Positions 35,305 to 47,500 of a stretch of 64,000 nucleotides of DNA are shown piece by piece. The stretch is from assembly GCF_051622035.1 (NCBI RefSeq), contig NC_135362.1, forward strand, positions 10,481,501 through 10,545,500. The letters are read 5' to 3'. Numbering within the stretch: the stretch's first letter is position 1; the number at the start of each line of letters is the position of its first letter. Source of the DNA: Arctopsyche grandis. Its lineage: Eukaryota; Arthropoda; Insecta; Trichoptera; Hydropsychidae. The notes below the pieces were generated by a model. The model was not told the origin of the DNA and searched no databases. It was given only the letters and a program-made list of their open reading frames with translations. The position numbers and the translations under genes are program-made.

Positions 35305-35750
35305 CAGCAGTATGGCTCGGTGGTTGCGTTTATTTTTAGCGCCGAGAGGTTACCGGGATCGATCCCGTGCTAAGCTTTGATGCTGCTGGTCAGACTTTGT
35401 CATATTTGTGACTACAAGTCGATCGTTTCCTATCAAAAGTTTGCCAATTTATCTGATTTCATTGTTGAAACGGTTCCTTCATCAAATTGGCAAAAACCAT
35501 CCTACCCGCTATGTCACAAATATCTGAATTTGATTTATGTACAATATGTGAAAATTTATGTACAAGATTTCTCTATGGATTAATTCATTAATTGATTGAT
35601 AGTTAATGTCGTGTTCTTCAGTATCTCGAAATTCAGCGTTTTATGTAATAAAAATGCTACAATGTTATTAATTAATTGTCTAGGAAAGGGGTATCGGGGT
35701 TTGCCTGTTAGGCCTTCCTGGTATATATTTATGTAAAAATAAAATAAAAA
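35305..35750 (+). repeat. Full-length tRNA-derived SINE
   Basis: Best reference copy in the window: A box TGGCTCGGTGG, B box GGGATCGATCCCG, linker GCTGCTGGTCAGACTTTG, core GCCAATTTATCTGATTTCAT, 3' module GTTAGGCCTTCCTGGTATAT and an A-rich tail with AAAATAAAATAAAAA. About 446 bp, long for a SINE. No coding. Confidence 0.85.
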
Positions 35751-35846
35751 TATTGTATGTATGTAAATACATATGTATGCAGGTAGTAGTAGTATTTAGT
35801 GTGTAGGTTACTACATACATAGAAATATTCAGCGATTAATTATATA

Positions 35847-36135
35847 ACTAAATCATCATTGACAGCCATTTACTATTGGATGAATGCCTTTTCAACACGC
35901 TTCTTGCCTTTTAAGTCTTTGTTTTAGGCAACTCTCTTACATTTTTCTAATTTCGTCCACCCATCTTCCTCGCGCCCTTCCTTTCACCCTTTTATATTCT
36001 CTCAGGTACAATTTTAGCATTTTCTTTGTCTACCTTTCGTCCAATTTGCTTGCTACATGAACATGATGCGCTCAATGCCATTTCAATCTCTTCACTCTCT
36101 CTACTACATTGACTACTCACTTCTCATACATCTGT
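35847..36135 (-). pseudogene. RTE 3' fragment, minus strand
   Basis: On the plus strand it begins CATCATTGACAGCCATT (tail side) and covers the last 95 or so codons of the RTE frame, diverged with indels. Confidence 0.8.
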
Positions 36136-36394
36136 ACATACATACATATGTATATGATATTAATTTTAATCTGACCTAGTCTATTTTTAGGCAAAAAATA
36201 ATTCAATACTACTAATTCAGCATAATTAAATATGTTTAAGCCGTTCATAATTTACATATAATGAAATACGTATTGCATACAAAATATATTTGTGATCAAT
36301 TTTTAATGCAAAATAAAAAATAGGGTTATATGATATTATTATTAACCAGTAAAAAAATTAGCAATTGATTAATTGTTTTCGAAAATTTGAGTTT
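36136..36394. other. AT-rich spacer
   Basis: Separates two RTE fragments in the same orientation. Nothing recognised. Confidence 0.5.
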
Positions 36395-36795
36395 TTTTCA
36401 CTTGACACATTTTTCTTATTTCGTCTACTCATCTTCCTCACAGCCTTCTTTTTATTACCATTTTACAACCTCGGGTACCGTTCTAATATTATATTTATTT
36501 TGTCCACCTTACGTGCATTTTTCTAGCCGCCCATTATATCCATTACCCTTATCATACTTCTCACCTACGTATTCTGTTTCCTATTTCTTTTAGTTATGCT
36601 TAGCATACAGCGTTCCATACTTCTTTGAGTGCATTGGGCTTTATGTAACATTTTAGAATTGAAGGTTCTAGTTTCACATCCATACGTCATCACTGGCGAA
36701 ATATATTGATCGAAAAGCTTTTTCTTCAGGCAAAGTGGCATTTTTGATTAAGAAAAAAAAATGATGTTGATTTGTCGAAATGCACGCCATCCTTT
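36395..36795 (-). pseudogene. RTE fragment, minus strand
   Basis: Matches the region from the GRWVNEIRK block back to the MPLCLKKRIF block of the RTE protein, more decayed than the neighbour at 35847. It overlaps it in RTE coordinates, so they are two separate insertions, not one split copy. Confidence 0.8.
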
Positions 36796-37007
36796 AAAAG
36801 AACATAGGAAGAATAGTTGATTTCGTATGAAAATTTAGAGAGAAATATTTTGATCAATGTGTCTTACTGTTGATAACGTGTGTTCGGATTAAAAATTTGG
36901 ATACTTTGTTTCAAAAAATCAGTTAACGCTTAAAAATTTGTAAAAATATATGATAAAGGTAAAATGTACGGGGAGAAACATGATCTACATACATACATAT
37001 GTAGCGG

Positions 37008-37011
<4 letters not shown>
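36796..37011. other. AT-rich spacer
   Basis: Nothing recognised. Confidence 0.4.

Positions 37012-37099
<88 letters not shown>
37012..37099. repeat. (AT)n microsatellite
   Basis: About 88 bp of AT dinucleotide. Confidence 0.95.
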
Positions 37100-37101
<2 letters not shown>

Positions 37102-38551
37102 GAAAGAGATAAGTATTTGAAGTGGTAATTTCTGAAACATTTGGCTTGACAAATACTTGGTAAATATACGAGGAGAGTACTAGAATTATATTTGAGAAGG
37201 GTATGCTGTAGGGCTGGCTAAAGGAAACGTGTGGTGCGCAATGTATTTATGAAAGTCTTTCATCAATGATGATTCTTGGATTCACTTTATGATGCTATAT
37301 GTATGTACATACTTCGGTTCGGTGACTATTTCGCGCATGGCGATCTCGCACACGTCACTTACATTTCAATTACGGAATATTTGGTACTCATCACCCAACG
37401 AGTTTCACCCTGATGACAAATCCAGTGCCAGATATTCCGTATTCTTGATTTTCGTGGCAACGATTACCGTGTGCTAAATAGTCGGTTAACCCCATACATA
37501 ATTTCATTCGCTCTATTATACAAAATGGCTATCTATCCACATGTTACAATAGATATACTGATATAAGTTAGTTTTTTATTTACGCATATATCCATATAAG
37601 GCGAACATACATGTCCTTGACTTCATCTATCGTGTATGACGTAATATCATTGAAGCAGTGAAGAGAGTATCGTTTGCAATAAATATGTAGCTTTTGACAG
37701 TTAGTTTGTTTATAAAAAAAGTAATTCTAAGTTACCTTGTAAATATGTACATACATACATACATATGTATGCATATGGAAAATATGTACATACATATTCG
37801 TACGTATGTATTATATTATTAATTCGTAGAATAAATTTATTCGGACATATTAACAAAAATCGGATATATTATCGACTGTGACGCTATTTTCGTAACGTTA
37901 TTAAATAATACGTAATAAATAGTATTACGATCACATTACGTAACGATCGCGTGCCAGTTTCGTGCCCTTCACCTCATTCGCTACAAATTTACACTATCGT
38001 AATTAAGGTTAAGGTCAAAATTACGATATGAAAATGACGCTTCTGTAACGCCGGGTGATAAAGTACGAGTATATGTACATACATACATACATATATACCT
38101 ATATGTACATATGTATGAATATAGTTGACTAAATTTATTTTTTCCTCCATCCGACGAATAGGTTATCGATCGAATGAAAATATTGATGGAATTTAATCGT
38201 GTTGTCGTCGCATTGAGCGAATCTGTCGTTATGTGATGTGATTTTAAGATTACTGATTATTGCTTAGTGTCGGTGTGTGTCCATAATGATGTTAAGAGTA
38301 AGTGTGGAGTAAATCTGGGTAAATCATGAGGTAGTCCATTTGCTCCAGATTTACCTGTAAAAAAATTTAGTACAAAAAGTGAAATTTGAAATTTATTATC
38401 ATTACTAAAATAAATAAATATATGTAAAAGTACATGTATTATGTAAACATACATACATATTATATTATATATTTGAGAATCTATTGACTTTCTCAATAAA
38501 TAAATAGTACATATGCACATACATATGAATATGATATTATATTATTATTAT
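37100..38551. other. Gene-free stretch
   Basis: No gene recognised. Several TACATACATATGTA tracts (37747-37780, 38077-38115). Confidence 0.45.
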
Positions 38552-38987
38552 TATTTTTATTATTTTTATTTTACATATATACCAGGAAGGCCTTACAGGT
38601 AAATCCCAATGCGCCTTCCTGGCCAATTACAAATACAAATGCAGCATTTTTATTATAAGTCGTTGAATTGCGAGACACTGAAAAAACTCGCAAATTAACG
38701 AGACATCTATGAATTGTACATAAATTTTTATTGTACATCAATCAAATTTCAAATAATGGTGACATAGTAGGTAGGAAGGATTTTTAGCCAATTTTTTTTT
38801 CCGGGAACCGTTTCAACAATGAAATCAGAGAAAATTGGCAAACTCTGATAGGAAACGATCAACCTGGAGTCACAAGTCCAGGTCTGACCAACAGCATACT
38901 CTGAAAAATTCATTTTCATTCAGGGATTGAACCCGGCACCTTCTTGACGGTAAGCAGAAGCTTAACGTCCGAGCTATGCTGCTGGCT
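38552..38987 (-). repeat. Full-length SINE, minus strand
   Basis: T-rich tail at the low end, then TATACCAGGAAGGCCTTACA, the body, and the tRNA-like head ending GCTATGCTGCTGGC at 38986. Nearly identical to 57595-58034, differing by a few substitutions and homopolymer lengths, so both come from one young subfamily. Confidence 0.85.
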
Positions 38988-38989
38988 TA

Positions 38990-39367
38990 TATATTAGATA
39001 TATATGTATATAAAAAATAATGTCTGTGTGTATGTGTGTGTGTGTGTGTCTCGAATAGGCTCCTAAAACACTCCACCGATTACGATGGAACTTTCAGGAT
39101 TTGTTGTATGGATGTCCGGGAAGATTACTGTGAAAAAAAACGGGGAAAAACGGGAATGGAAACGGGAAAAACGGGAATGAATATCATTGCAACGCTATAA
39201 ATTTCAAATATTTTCGGATTGCGATCAACGTTTTCGCTGCCTGCGTTTTTATTCCGACAAATGGGAACGGGAACCAGAACGGGAACGAGAACGGGAACGA
39301 GATCGGGAATGGGAACGGGAATTGCATGCATTATTGTGGCATTGCAACGCATGCTGGGTTCAGCTAG
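38990..39367 (+). mobile_element. Non-autonomous Helitron, copy 3 (plus)
   Basis: The 5' side is ATATATGTATATAAAAAATA with GTGTGTGTGTCTCGAATAGG; the 3' end is GCAACGCATGCTGGGTTCAG overlapping CTAG, followed by T. The interior has an ACGGGAACGAGAACGGGAAC-type hexamer array (39265-39325). This copy keeps the intact CTAG end. It starts directly at the SINE head, so its 5' limit is approximate. Confidence 0.7.
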
Positions 39368-40555
39368 TGATATTATATTATTTTGTGTTGGGTTGAATCT
39401 CTGGATGTTAAGATTCAAACAAACAGAATATGCAATCTAATAGAATATGCAAAGTGCAAAGTTAGAAATTGCACGATTCTGAAAAAAAAATTATCTTACA
39501 TTTAATTATGTTGCCAACTAAGAACTTGAAATTTCAAACAAATAAATAGGGGTCAAAAAGTCAACTTCGGAGAAAGTTTAGGGTGAAAAAAATGTGATCT
39601 TTAACATTTTTGATCTTTATAAGTATAACACATTTTATGTAGATTTCTTGCATTCGACATTCGACCTGCACATCTCTTGCTTGAGCGGTTTTGATCAGAT
39701 ATAATATGTATATTTACATATGTATGTGGATATGTAATATTAATAAACCATTTAAACTGTTATTGCGTTTTTAACAAGCTGGGTGTGCCGATGTTACTTG
39801 AAAATAACGGATTGGGAGCTCTATTCAATTTGTGGGTTTTACGATTACGTGTATTTATGTCGACTTTGAGTAAAACGATTCAGTTTTGAGGTTGACAATC
39901 GGCATTTCTACGAATTTGCAAACACAAGTCTGTCACTGAATCCGACTATTTTCTTTGAAAATGTCGGCTTTCTTATTTGAACTAAATTACTAACGCGTCA
40001 CAATTTACAAATTGTTCAGTCTTGCATGTCCTTCTGATGAGAAAACTTGAATCTAGCCAACGTATTGAATACATCAGTAATGATTAATTTGAGAAACCTT
40101 GACTCACAAATATGTCAATCTATTTATTATTTATTTAGAATTTTGCCGTAGTGATATTACAGAGTAGTTCCAAGTCATCACTATACATACATACAATACA
40201 TATACTATATATGTATGTACATATGAACATGTGAAGACTTTTGAAGATTCTCTTCTTCGAACAGTGGCCCATTGAGCATACATATTCACCACTAGGGTTT
40301 TTCAAATATCTAAAAAAAAAAAATTATTGAACATAATGAATCAGGATAATATTTTATTTCTGATATACGTTACGTTCTATAAAATACGTTGACTCATATT
40401 GTGCAGATTATATAAATTATATAATGTTTTTAAAATCATTTTGTGTATTGTGTGTGAAATATTTTATTTTTGCCAAGAGATACTTAAATTTAAAAAAAAA
40501 TCATTACATAGGAGTGCAAATTTTTGTACCTATATTATGTCTACTTCCGGCTCAG

Positions 40556-40557
<2 letters not shown>
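39368..40557. other. Gene-free stretch
   Basis: No gene recognised on either strand; AT-rich throughout. Confidence 0.45.

Positions 40558-40629
<72 letters not shown>
40558..40629. repeat. (AT)n microsatellite
   Basis: Left part of the (AT)n tract into which the U2/RTE chimera is inserted. Confidence 0.95.
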
Positions 40630-40632
<3 letters not shown>

Positions 40633-40686
40633 GCTGATAAGAACAGATACTACACTTTGATCTTAGCCAACAGGCCGAGAAGCGAT
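40626..40686 (-). pseudogene. U2 snRNA 5' fragment (nt 1 to ~61)
   Basis: On the minus strand it starts ATCGCTTCTCGGCCTGTTGG and continues through CTAAGATCAAAGTGTAGTAT and the branch-site-pairing GTAGTA to CAGCTTAATAT, the conserved 5' end of U2 snRNA. It starts exactly at U2 nucleotide 1 and stops in the TTAATAT, running into (AT)n. The rest of U2 (Sm site, 3' stem-loops) is absent, so it is not functional. The high-coordinate side joins RTE sequence directly. Confidence 0.9.
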
Positions 40687-40861
40687 GAGAGAAGGCAAAA
40701 GAGTAAAAGGAAGACCGCAAGGAAGATGGGTGAACGAAATTAGGAAAATGTGCGGAATGAGATGGATGAGTGTTGCGCAAAACAGAGACGAGTGGAAGCG
40801 TGTTGGAGAGGCCTTCATCCAGCAGTGGATGGCGAATGGCTGTAAATGATGATGATGATGA

Positions 40862-40864
<3 letters not shown>
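40687..40864 (+). mobile_element. 5'-truncated young RTE copy fused to U2
   Basis: From GAGAGAAGGCAAAAGAG to the (GATGAT)n tail. By eye it is identical, base for base, to the corresponding end of the intact RTE at 58307-61264, unlike all other fragments here. The frame runs to the TGA that begins the tail. Confidence 0.92.

Positions 40865-40921
<57 letters not shown>
40865..40921. repeat. (AT)n microsatellite
   Basis: Right part of the (AT)n target, directly after the RTE tail. Confidence 0.95.
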
Positions 40922-40928
<7 letters not shown>

Positions 40929-40944
40929 TTGTATCGTATGTAAT

Positions 40945-41183
40945 ATGACCTGTTATACTTGAAAGTTTCATAAGTCTTTTCTTTTCTTCATTAAATATAT
41001 TGTTTTGCGTTTAAAAATATTAAAAAATATTGGTGGACTGTAAAACGTTTATTCTGCTTTTCCAAGATTCTGAATATATCGAAAATATATAAGTGATAAC
41101 AATTTTTACATGAAGTAAAACAGAAAGAGTGTTTTTGGAACTGAAAATTGTACTTCCGCCAGTTATTAATATAACGGCTCACA
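40945..41183 (-). repeat. GAGCCGTTATA-type TIR element, minus
   Basis: Low end TGACCTGTTATACTTGAAAG and high end (opposite strand) TGAGCCGTTATATTAATAAC are inverted. Interior blocks match the 21.5 and 49.3 kb copies in reverse. Confidence 0.65.
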
Positions 41184-41695
41184 TAATAAAATCATAATTA
41201 TTTTTTGAAAATTATCAACCGCTACCATCGGTGAAAATTTCCATAAGGCCTGGACTTCTATTCAGTTTATTAGCTCTTTACAGCACACTGACTTCCAATA
41301 GAATGTTGTTAATGTCTTCTTCTTTTATTAGTTATGTTCCCTACTATTTTACATATTTTATATTTTCCGTTGTATTTTGTCATAATGTTTCATATTTTTA
41401 TGATTCAATGACGTATTCGCTTTTGTTATACATATTAATGTTTTTATTCTTATGTAATATTTACTTGCTAATGTATTAAAAATGGGTGTACCTGTAAATT
41501 AAATTAAACATATGTATGTGCATATTGATTGGATGTAAAAGATGCAAAATTTTAGACACTTGTGTTGGAGTTTTTCGGCACGTTTATCGTCTGTCTTAGA
41601 TTATGTCTGCTCACTTCAATTTCAACGGATTAAATTTTCTCCGATTTTGCGTATGTTACGCCACACGTACATACATATGTATGGACATATGCATG

Positions 41696-41698
<3 letters not shown>
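41184..41698. other. Gene-free AT-rich stretch
   Basis: Nothing recognised. Confidence 0.45.

Positions 41699-41752
<54 letters not shown>
41699..41752. repeat. (AT)n microsatellite
   Basis: About 54 bp. Confidence 0.95.
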
Positions 41753-41759
<7 letters not shown>

Positions 41760-42954
41760 TTAAAATACGAAACTTGCGGAATCCTTGCGAGCGGTCGTTG
41801 CGTAATTCAGGTGTCGTCGACGACGGCGACACAATTGCTTCGAGGATCAGCTCAGTTGGAAACTGGGTTAAGTTCGAAGGTTATCCCGTGTTTGATATAA
41901 GCGAGTCCCCCCTCGGTGATTGCGCCACCCGTTGATAAGCAACCCACCAAGGTTGTCTCCGAAGAGTGATTCTTGGAAGCGGCGAATTGGTCCTCGCGAG
42001 ACCAGTTCACATTTTGGATGCAGGCGACGATGCAGTCGATCGAAGGTCTTCTCGACAGCGATCGCGCTGGAAAAATTTCGAGAAACGCTGGATGTTATAC
42101 CTATGCCTGTATGTATGTAAGACGGACGAGCGTGTCCCTTACATAATAGAAGCGTTTGATTTTATAACTAGCGCAATGTCACATTTTACGAATGTCAAAT
42201 ATGTATGTAATTGACAACTAACACTCGTATGTATCTATGTATATATGTATGTATAGTGGGTCAGGTACGAAAGGTTGCGAACCCTTTGCTATCGCATCCA
42301 ACGATTGAAAAGTATTTACAATGTTTGGCAATGTTTTTTTTTATTATTATAAATACCTATATTTCTGAAAACTAATCCATATATAAATTTTTTTAATTAG
42401 GAAATTGGTGCATTACCATTTTTATAAATAACATTCATTTTAGGGAATGGTTGCATCGTTCATGAACTCTGTATATTTTTGTCAAATTTATGAAATGAGT
42501 GTAAGATATGTACTATCTACATATGTACTTACAAATGTGTGTATAATGAATTTCTTTTTCAACCATCTCACCGATTCTACATACATATAGTGCGGTAATT
42601 GAATCAATATGTACATACATATGTTGATTTCGTTCCATTTGTTCGTGCATCTATCAAAATAGAAAGATCTGTGCCAAGGTTAACATTTTGGAATATCCCG
42701 ATTGATATAAACGAGCTGTATATTATTATTATTTAAAATTCAGTGTATATTATTATTATTGTTTTCATTATCTAACAGTAATGTAAATAAAAATGATTCT
42801 AAAATTTATAGTATGTATGTACATATGTATGTGTGTGTGGAAATAGTTTATCGTTTTAAACACTGTAAACGTTTTAAACAAGTACTATGGGTACTTTTAC
42901 ATGTATAAATCAATCAAAATCTATCGGACGTTTGGTCAATGTTTATATTTATAT
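41753..42954. other. Gene-free stretch with a GC-richer block
   Basis: 41770-42110 is GC-richer with frames open in two registers on the plus strand, but no product is recognised and there is no splice context. Possibly a non-coding exon or an old TE. Otherwise AT-rich. Confidence 0.35.
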
Positions 42955-43180
42955 GTTATAGTTGAAGTGTATCTTCCAGTTGTAATATATGTTGACTAGT
43001 TGAAATATATCCTATCTAACCCGGTACCAACTACCGTTATAGTTGAAGTGTATTTTTAGTTTTAATATATTTCGTCTAACCCACGTAAGTTGATTTGTAT
43101 GGCGAATTACATTCCAACGGGTCAAAATATATTACAACTGAAAATACACCTTAACTATAAGTTGGTACCAGGTTAGATGG
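42955..43180 (+). repeat. Palindromic CAGTTGTAATATA family, copy 2a
   Basis: Left part of the family seen at 18235-18905. Outer segments are inverted (TATAGTTGAAGTGTAT against TATAGTTAAGGTGTAT on the other strand). Includes ACCCACGTAAGTTGATT and TGGCGAATTACATTCCAAC. Confidence 0.7.
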
Positions 43181-44384
43181 AAAGGTTAGATTTTGTGAAA
43201 ATGTCTCTCGACTAGTAAATTGAGTTGGAAAGTCACATTTTTGTTTTGAACACATTCTAAGAGAACACATCCTAATACGGTACTCATTGCCTTTATTCGT
43301 AATACCTACATATGTTCGCAAATATTAAGGCATTATTGAATTCTAAAGTATTTATTTATTTATTTATTTATTTGGAAAATTTACAGTTTATTAAGTTACA
43401 TAGATTGATAGTAAAAAAAATATAATTATGTTAAGTAAACCATTAATAATTTTCACATATAGGTAAAAAAAAGAAAAGCTCAAACATTTAAAATAAGAAA
43501 AGAGTAGGAAAATAAAGCACATGGAAATAAGGAACATGGAAAGTACACAGAATAAAATATAGCAATGTAATAAAAATAAGATAAATTGTAAAACGTAAAT
43601 AAAATTGGCAATTGATGAGTACGTAGTGATATACGTGTAGATATCCAGAAGCATAAATATCAGCAGTTATGTGTATATGAATATAAATATACACATACAT
43701 ACTTGCATCCATAGAAGCGATACGGAATTACCGAGCAAACCATCACTCGTGATACCAATTGAGTTAAAATAAAATTAATAAAGCGAATTATATAGTTTTT
43801 TGGCAAGTATTTGTTCATAATATTATAATAATATAATAAACAATGATTTAGATGACAATTGACGATAGAATTGAAAATAAAGTGCGTTTAGAAATATAAG
43901 AAAGAACCAATAATTAATAATGAAAACAAAAACCATAATATATGGGCAGAATTGATAGAGTGCGTAAAGATAGACGTATAAGCCTACATGCGTAGGTAAG
44001 CATAGACATATGTATACAAATGAACATGCATCAATAATTATAAACAAAGATATAGAACTATTGTTCAAATAATAATCATTGATGGTAGTAAATGAATCTG
44101 AACATATATTAACAAAGTGAAATATGGAATTAACCAGTTTATATTCTTTAACAATAATATTAATATTAAGACAATAATCAATAATAGAAGTGAAACTATA
44201 GTTATAAATAGAGCAAAAAGTATGGAAGAAATTACAGTAAAAAATGTAATTGCATGTACAAGTATATGTAATTATAAATGAAGATATAGAATCAATTATC
44301 AAACAACAATTATTGATGATAGCAATTGAATTGAAATAAGTATTAGTAAAATAAAATATGGAATTAATTAGTTATTCGTAAAAG
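43181..44384. repeat. 1.2-kb segment splitting the palindromic repeat
   Basis: Lies between the two parts of the family that are adjacent at 18.5 kb. It starts with simple sequence ((TATT)n at 43351-43375) and contains an imperfect tandem duplication with a period near 235 bp: 44041-44150 resembles 44275-44385 (ATATAGAA, ATTATTGATG, AATATGGAATTAA blocks). The minus-strand frame 43823-44302 is Ile/Tyr/Phe-rich and looks like AT-bias noise. Confidence 0.5.
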
Positions 44385-44545
44385 TATCTGTTATATTACA
44401 ACTGGCGCACATTGCTGAAAGTGTGTTTGCGCTTGTAGAGGTATAATTTACTGGTTGAATTGTATTCGAATATGAAAGACCTAAAACGCCAGTTGAAATA
44501 TATTATAACTGAAAATACACTTCGACTGTAATATACATACATATG
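44385..44545 (+). repeat. Palindromic CAGTTGTAATATA family, copy 2b
   Basis: Matches 18541-18630 plus 18842-18905, i.e. the right part of the family without the 198-bp insertion. Ends near ACTTCGACTGTAATATAC. Confidence 0.7.
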
Positions 44546-47500
44546 TATGTATAGGCGAAAATAGCATTAATTACTGATGATCGAAACCGCGATTTTTAGT
44601 TTCTTAACGAGCACTTACTATTTTAAATACACCGAATAAATCGATTTCAGTCACATAAATTTGATTGAAAATACTGAAAATATTTATTCCAAGACGAAGG
44701 TTACGCGATCGAATCGATCGTTTGAAATTATTCAATTGGTCTGTCTGTAGCGTTTGCGACATTCAGTCACCTGCGCCAAAACGTGAAAAGACCCCGCTGA
44801 AACCGAAAAGGGGGAAAATTTACATAATATTGTATGAGATTAGTTAAATATCCAACGTTGCTAAAGAATTATGCAACTGCACTGAGAAAATTCGTAGATA
44901 GGTGAAGTAATCTCTGGACAAATTGAGGCCATGATCACTATGATCATATCTATAATATAAACACAACACACGCAGTATCTCATTACTCGAGCGTAACGTG
45001 TTAAATCTATATATTATAACAATGTAGGGGTATTTTTTTTTAAATATAAATGGATAGATGAAACGCATTGTTCGTTTTGGAAACCATAATTCTTTTTTTT
45101 TTGGAGAAGTAATATAGTAGATATAACGAATCCATCAGATAGGTCGTTGACTCTAAAGTTGGGGTAAAAAATGGGAAAAGGTTGAATGCACGTTGAATGC
45201 TCCGTCGCTACCTGAGATTCACCCTCAACGTTCAATAAAATAATGCAATATGTCAGGCACGGTTCGAAACACGTGTATACGAATACAGGGGTACAAAACA
45301 TTTGTGCGATTATTTTTGGAATGTTGAAATTAAAGATAAGCGGTTGAACAGTCATTGGAATGCTCTCTCGAATATTGGATTTGGCGCGAAGTCGGAGTTT
45401 GTGTTGAATTTTCCAGCGCTTGAAGAGTTTTCCGAGATGTTCGTGCTATGTTTCGTCCGAAAATACGATTTTGTTTACTTTTTATTACGTATCGAGATTG
45501 TGTTTTGTTGATGTGTTGAAAATGTGTGGTGATTTAATATTCCAAAGGTTTGCAATGCCTTACTATTGGATTTCGTCGAGATACCTTCCCACGCCCCTCT
45601 TCTTTCTGGAAACTTCCATTCTTTCAGAGTGCATTAACACTACAAAATTCGTTGACCCATTTTTCGAATTCCATCCCCCAACGATTTATATCCCCTATGC
45701 TTTTATTGTGAGACTCAACGGATTCGAGGAGATGTTCAAATTGTCAAATATTAAACGTGTTTGCTTTTTTATTGATAAACAACTGCTCTAAATTAACAAT
45801 TAGATATTTACATTGTGACCTAGTGCTAATTTTTTAACTCTCACCTTCACCCTTATTATAAATCGATTTATATTTTAATTATTCACAATGGATCGATTGA
45901 TAAACGTTTTTTTACGATGCTAACCTTCAAGTCAGTTCAAGCATATATTGGAATTATTTAACTTTTTTTTTTAGTACGTTGCTCTAATTTTATCGATTAT
46001 GCTAATTCTGCATGCGTGGTTTAAAATTTTGCACGTTTTAAATGTACAGAGAGATGGATTTCTATATATTTTTTGTTATCGTAATTCAAATTAAAATTCT
46101 GAAGATCCTATACATAATAGATTCGAGAAGTTTCCGCCCCTTTTTAAACGTAAAAAATAAGGATCAAAGAGACCTATTTTAGTGTTTAATTTTTTTAGAC
46201 GGTTATAAAAAAAGGATATTCAGGATATGTGACCGCAGGCACGTATCGATGAACCCTATTTGATATGGTTGGACAAAAAACGGTATTTTTTATACACTTG
46301 AAACCATTCTTGTGTATTATTTTTTGCTGCTTAGAATTTTCCATTGGGTTTTATCTTGTCTAAAATTAAAGTGACCGTTGTAACTGACGGGGTGAACGCC
46401 CCCTAGCACCCCCCTTGAACATTTTTATATGTCCACAAAAATGAACCAAGTACTTGTTTTAAAAAAATCTAAATTAAATATTGAAAATACCGTTGAGTAT
46501 TAAAAATTAATCAAAAGTGAATTAACAACAGACCTTCGTAAGTCTTTTACATTAAATTTATGATTTATTCATTTCTCATTATTGAAGATTATATTTATAA
46601 TGGCTCTTTTTATTTTATCTACCTACTATATTTAATATGTATATCATGAAAAATCGTGGCTATGGGAATTTTTTGGATACTTCGGGATTTTCTCGTTTTG
46701 TTGCTTCCACGATAATAAGTAGATATTGCCGAAAATATATTTGAGCTAACCATAAGTATGTAGTATAAACATTATATAAAAAGATACAATCAAAAAAATG
46801 TTCAAATATATTCAAAAAGTTCACAATTATGATGTTCAAAGTTAAATTTTACAACCTGAAATTAATGTATATATTATATGTATAAATATGTATGTCAGTA
46901 TTGCTTCTCTGAAAGATTTTACATATGTACATATATGAATTGTGTTTCGATTTTAAGATTTGGTTCACTTTTACGCGGAACCATCTCGGCGTTCAGACGC
47001 TGGCAAGATAAATCAAAAATAAACATTTGAAGACCCCTAACTCGGGTTCAAATATCCGTTCCAAAAGGCAATGACACCGCGACACACAAAAAAAGGAACC
47101 CAAGCTAAATAATTTAAGGATGAGAGTCTAAATTTTGAAAAAGGACACAAAAAATTCTATTATAATGGGATGCCTCTTTCGAGGGGCAGGTCAAAGACCC
47201 CACACTCACACACCACATACAATATGATATATATATTTATAGATGTTTTCATTTTTATGCTATATAATGTATATTATAGGCATGTGTGGGTGTGGGTGTT
47301 TGTGGGAAACTCATTCCGTTCGAGAGACATTTTCGCACGGAACCGAAGATGAAAATGTATGCGCATTTTAAAAATTTGAACTCGGCTTTGAACTGCCTTG
47401 ATCCTTAAGGGTTCTTTGCTCTATAGAGCGACCTTCGACTGGGGTCCGGGGCCCCACACCGGGGACGAGAGCTGATAACGACAGAATAGGTGTCGACAAC

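Noticed and set aside
40626..40686. Functional U2 snRNA gene
   Set aside because: Only the first ~61 nt are present; the Sm site and 3' stem-loops are missing and (AT)n follows.
43823..44302. 159-codon minus-strand frame rich in Ile, Tyr, Phe and Cys
   Set aside because: Composition follows the AT bias, it overlaps a tandem duplication, and no domain or splice context is visible.
45420..45791. 123-codon plus-strand frame
   Set aside because: No motif, no homologous look, and the overlapping frame at 45302-45511 is equally open; treated as chance.
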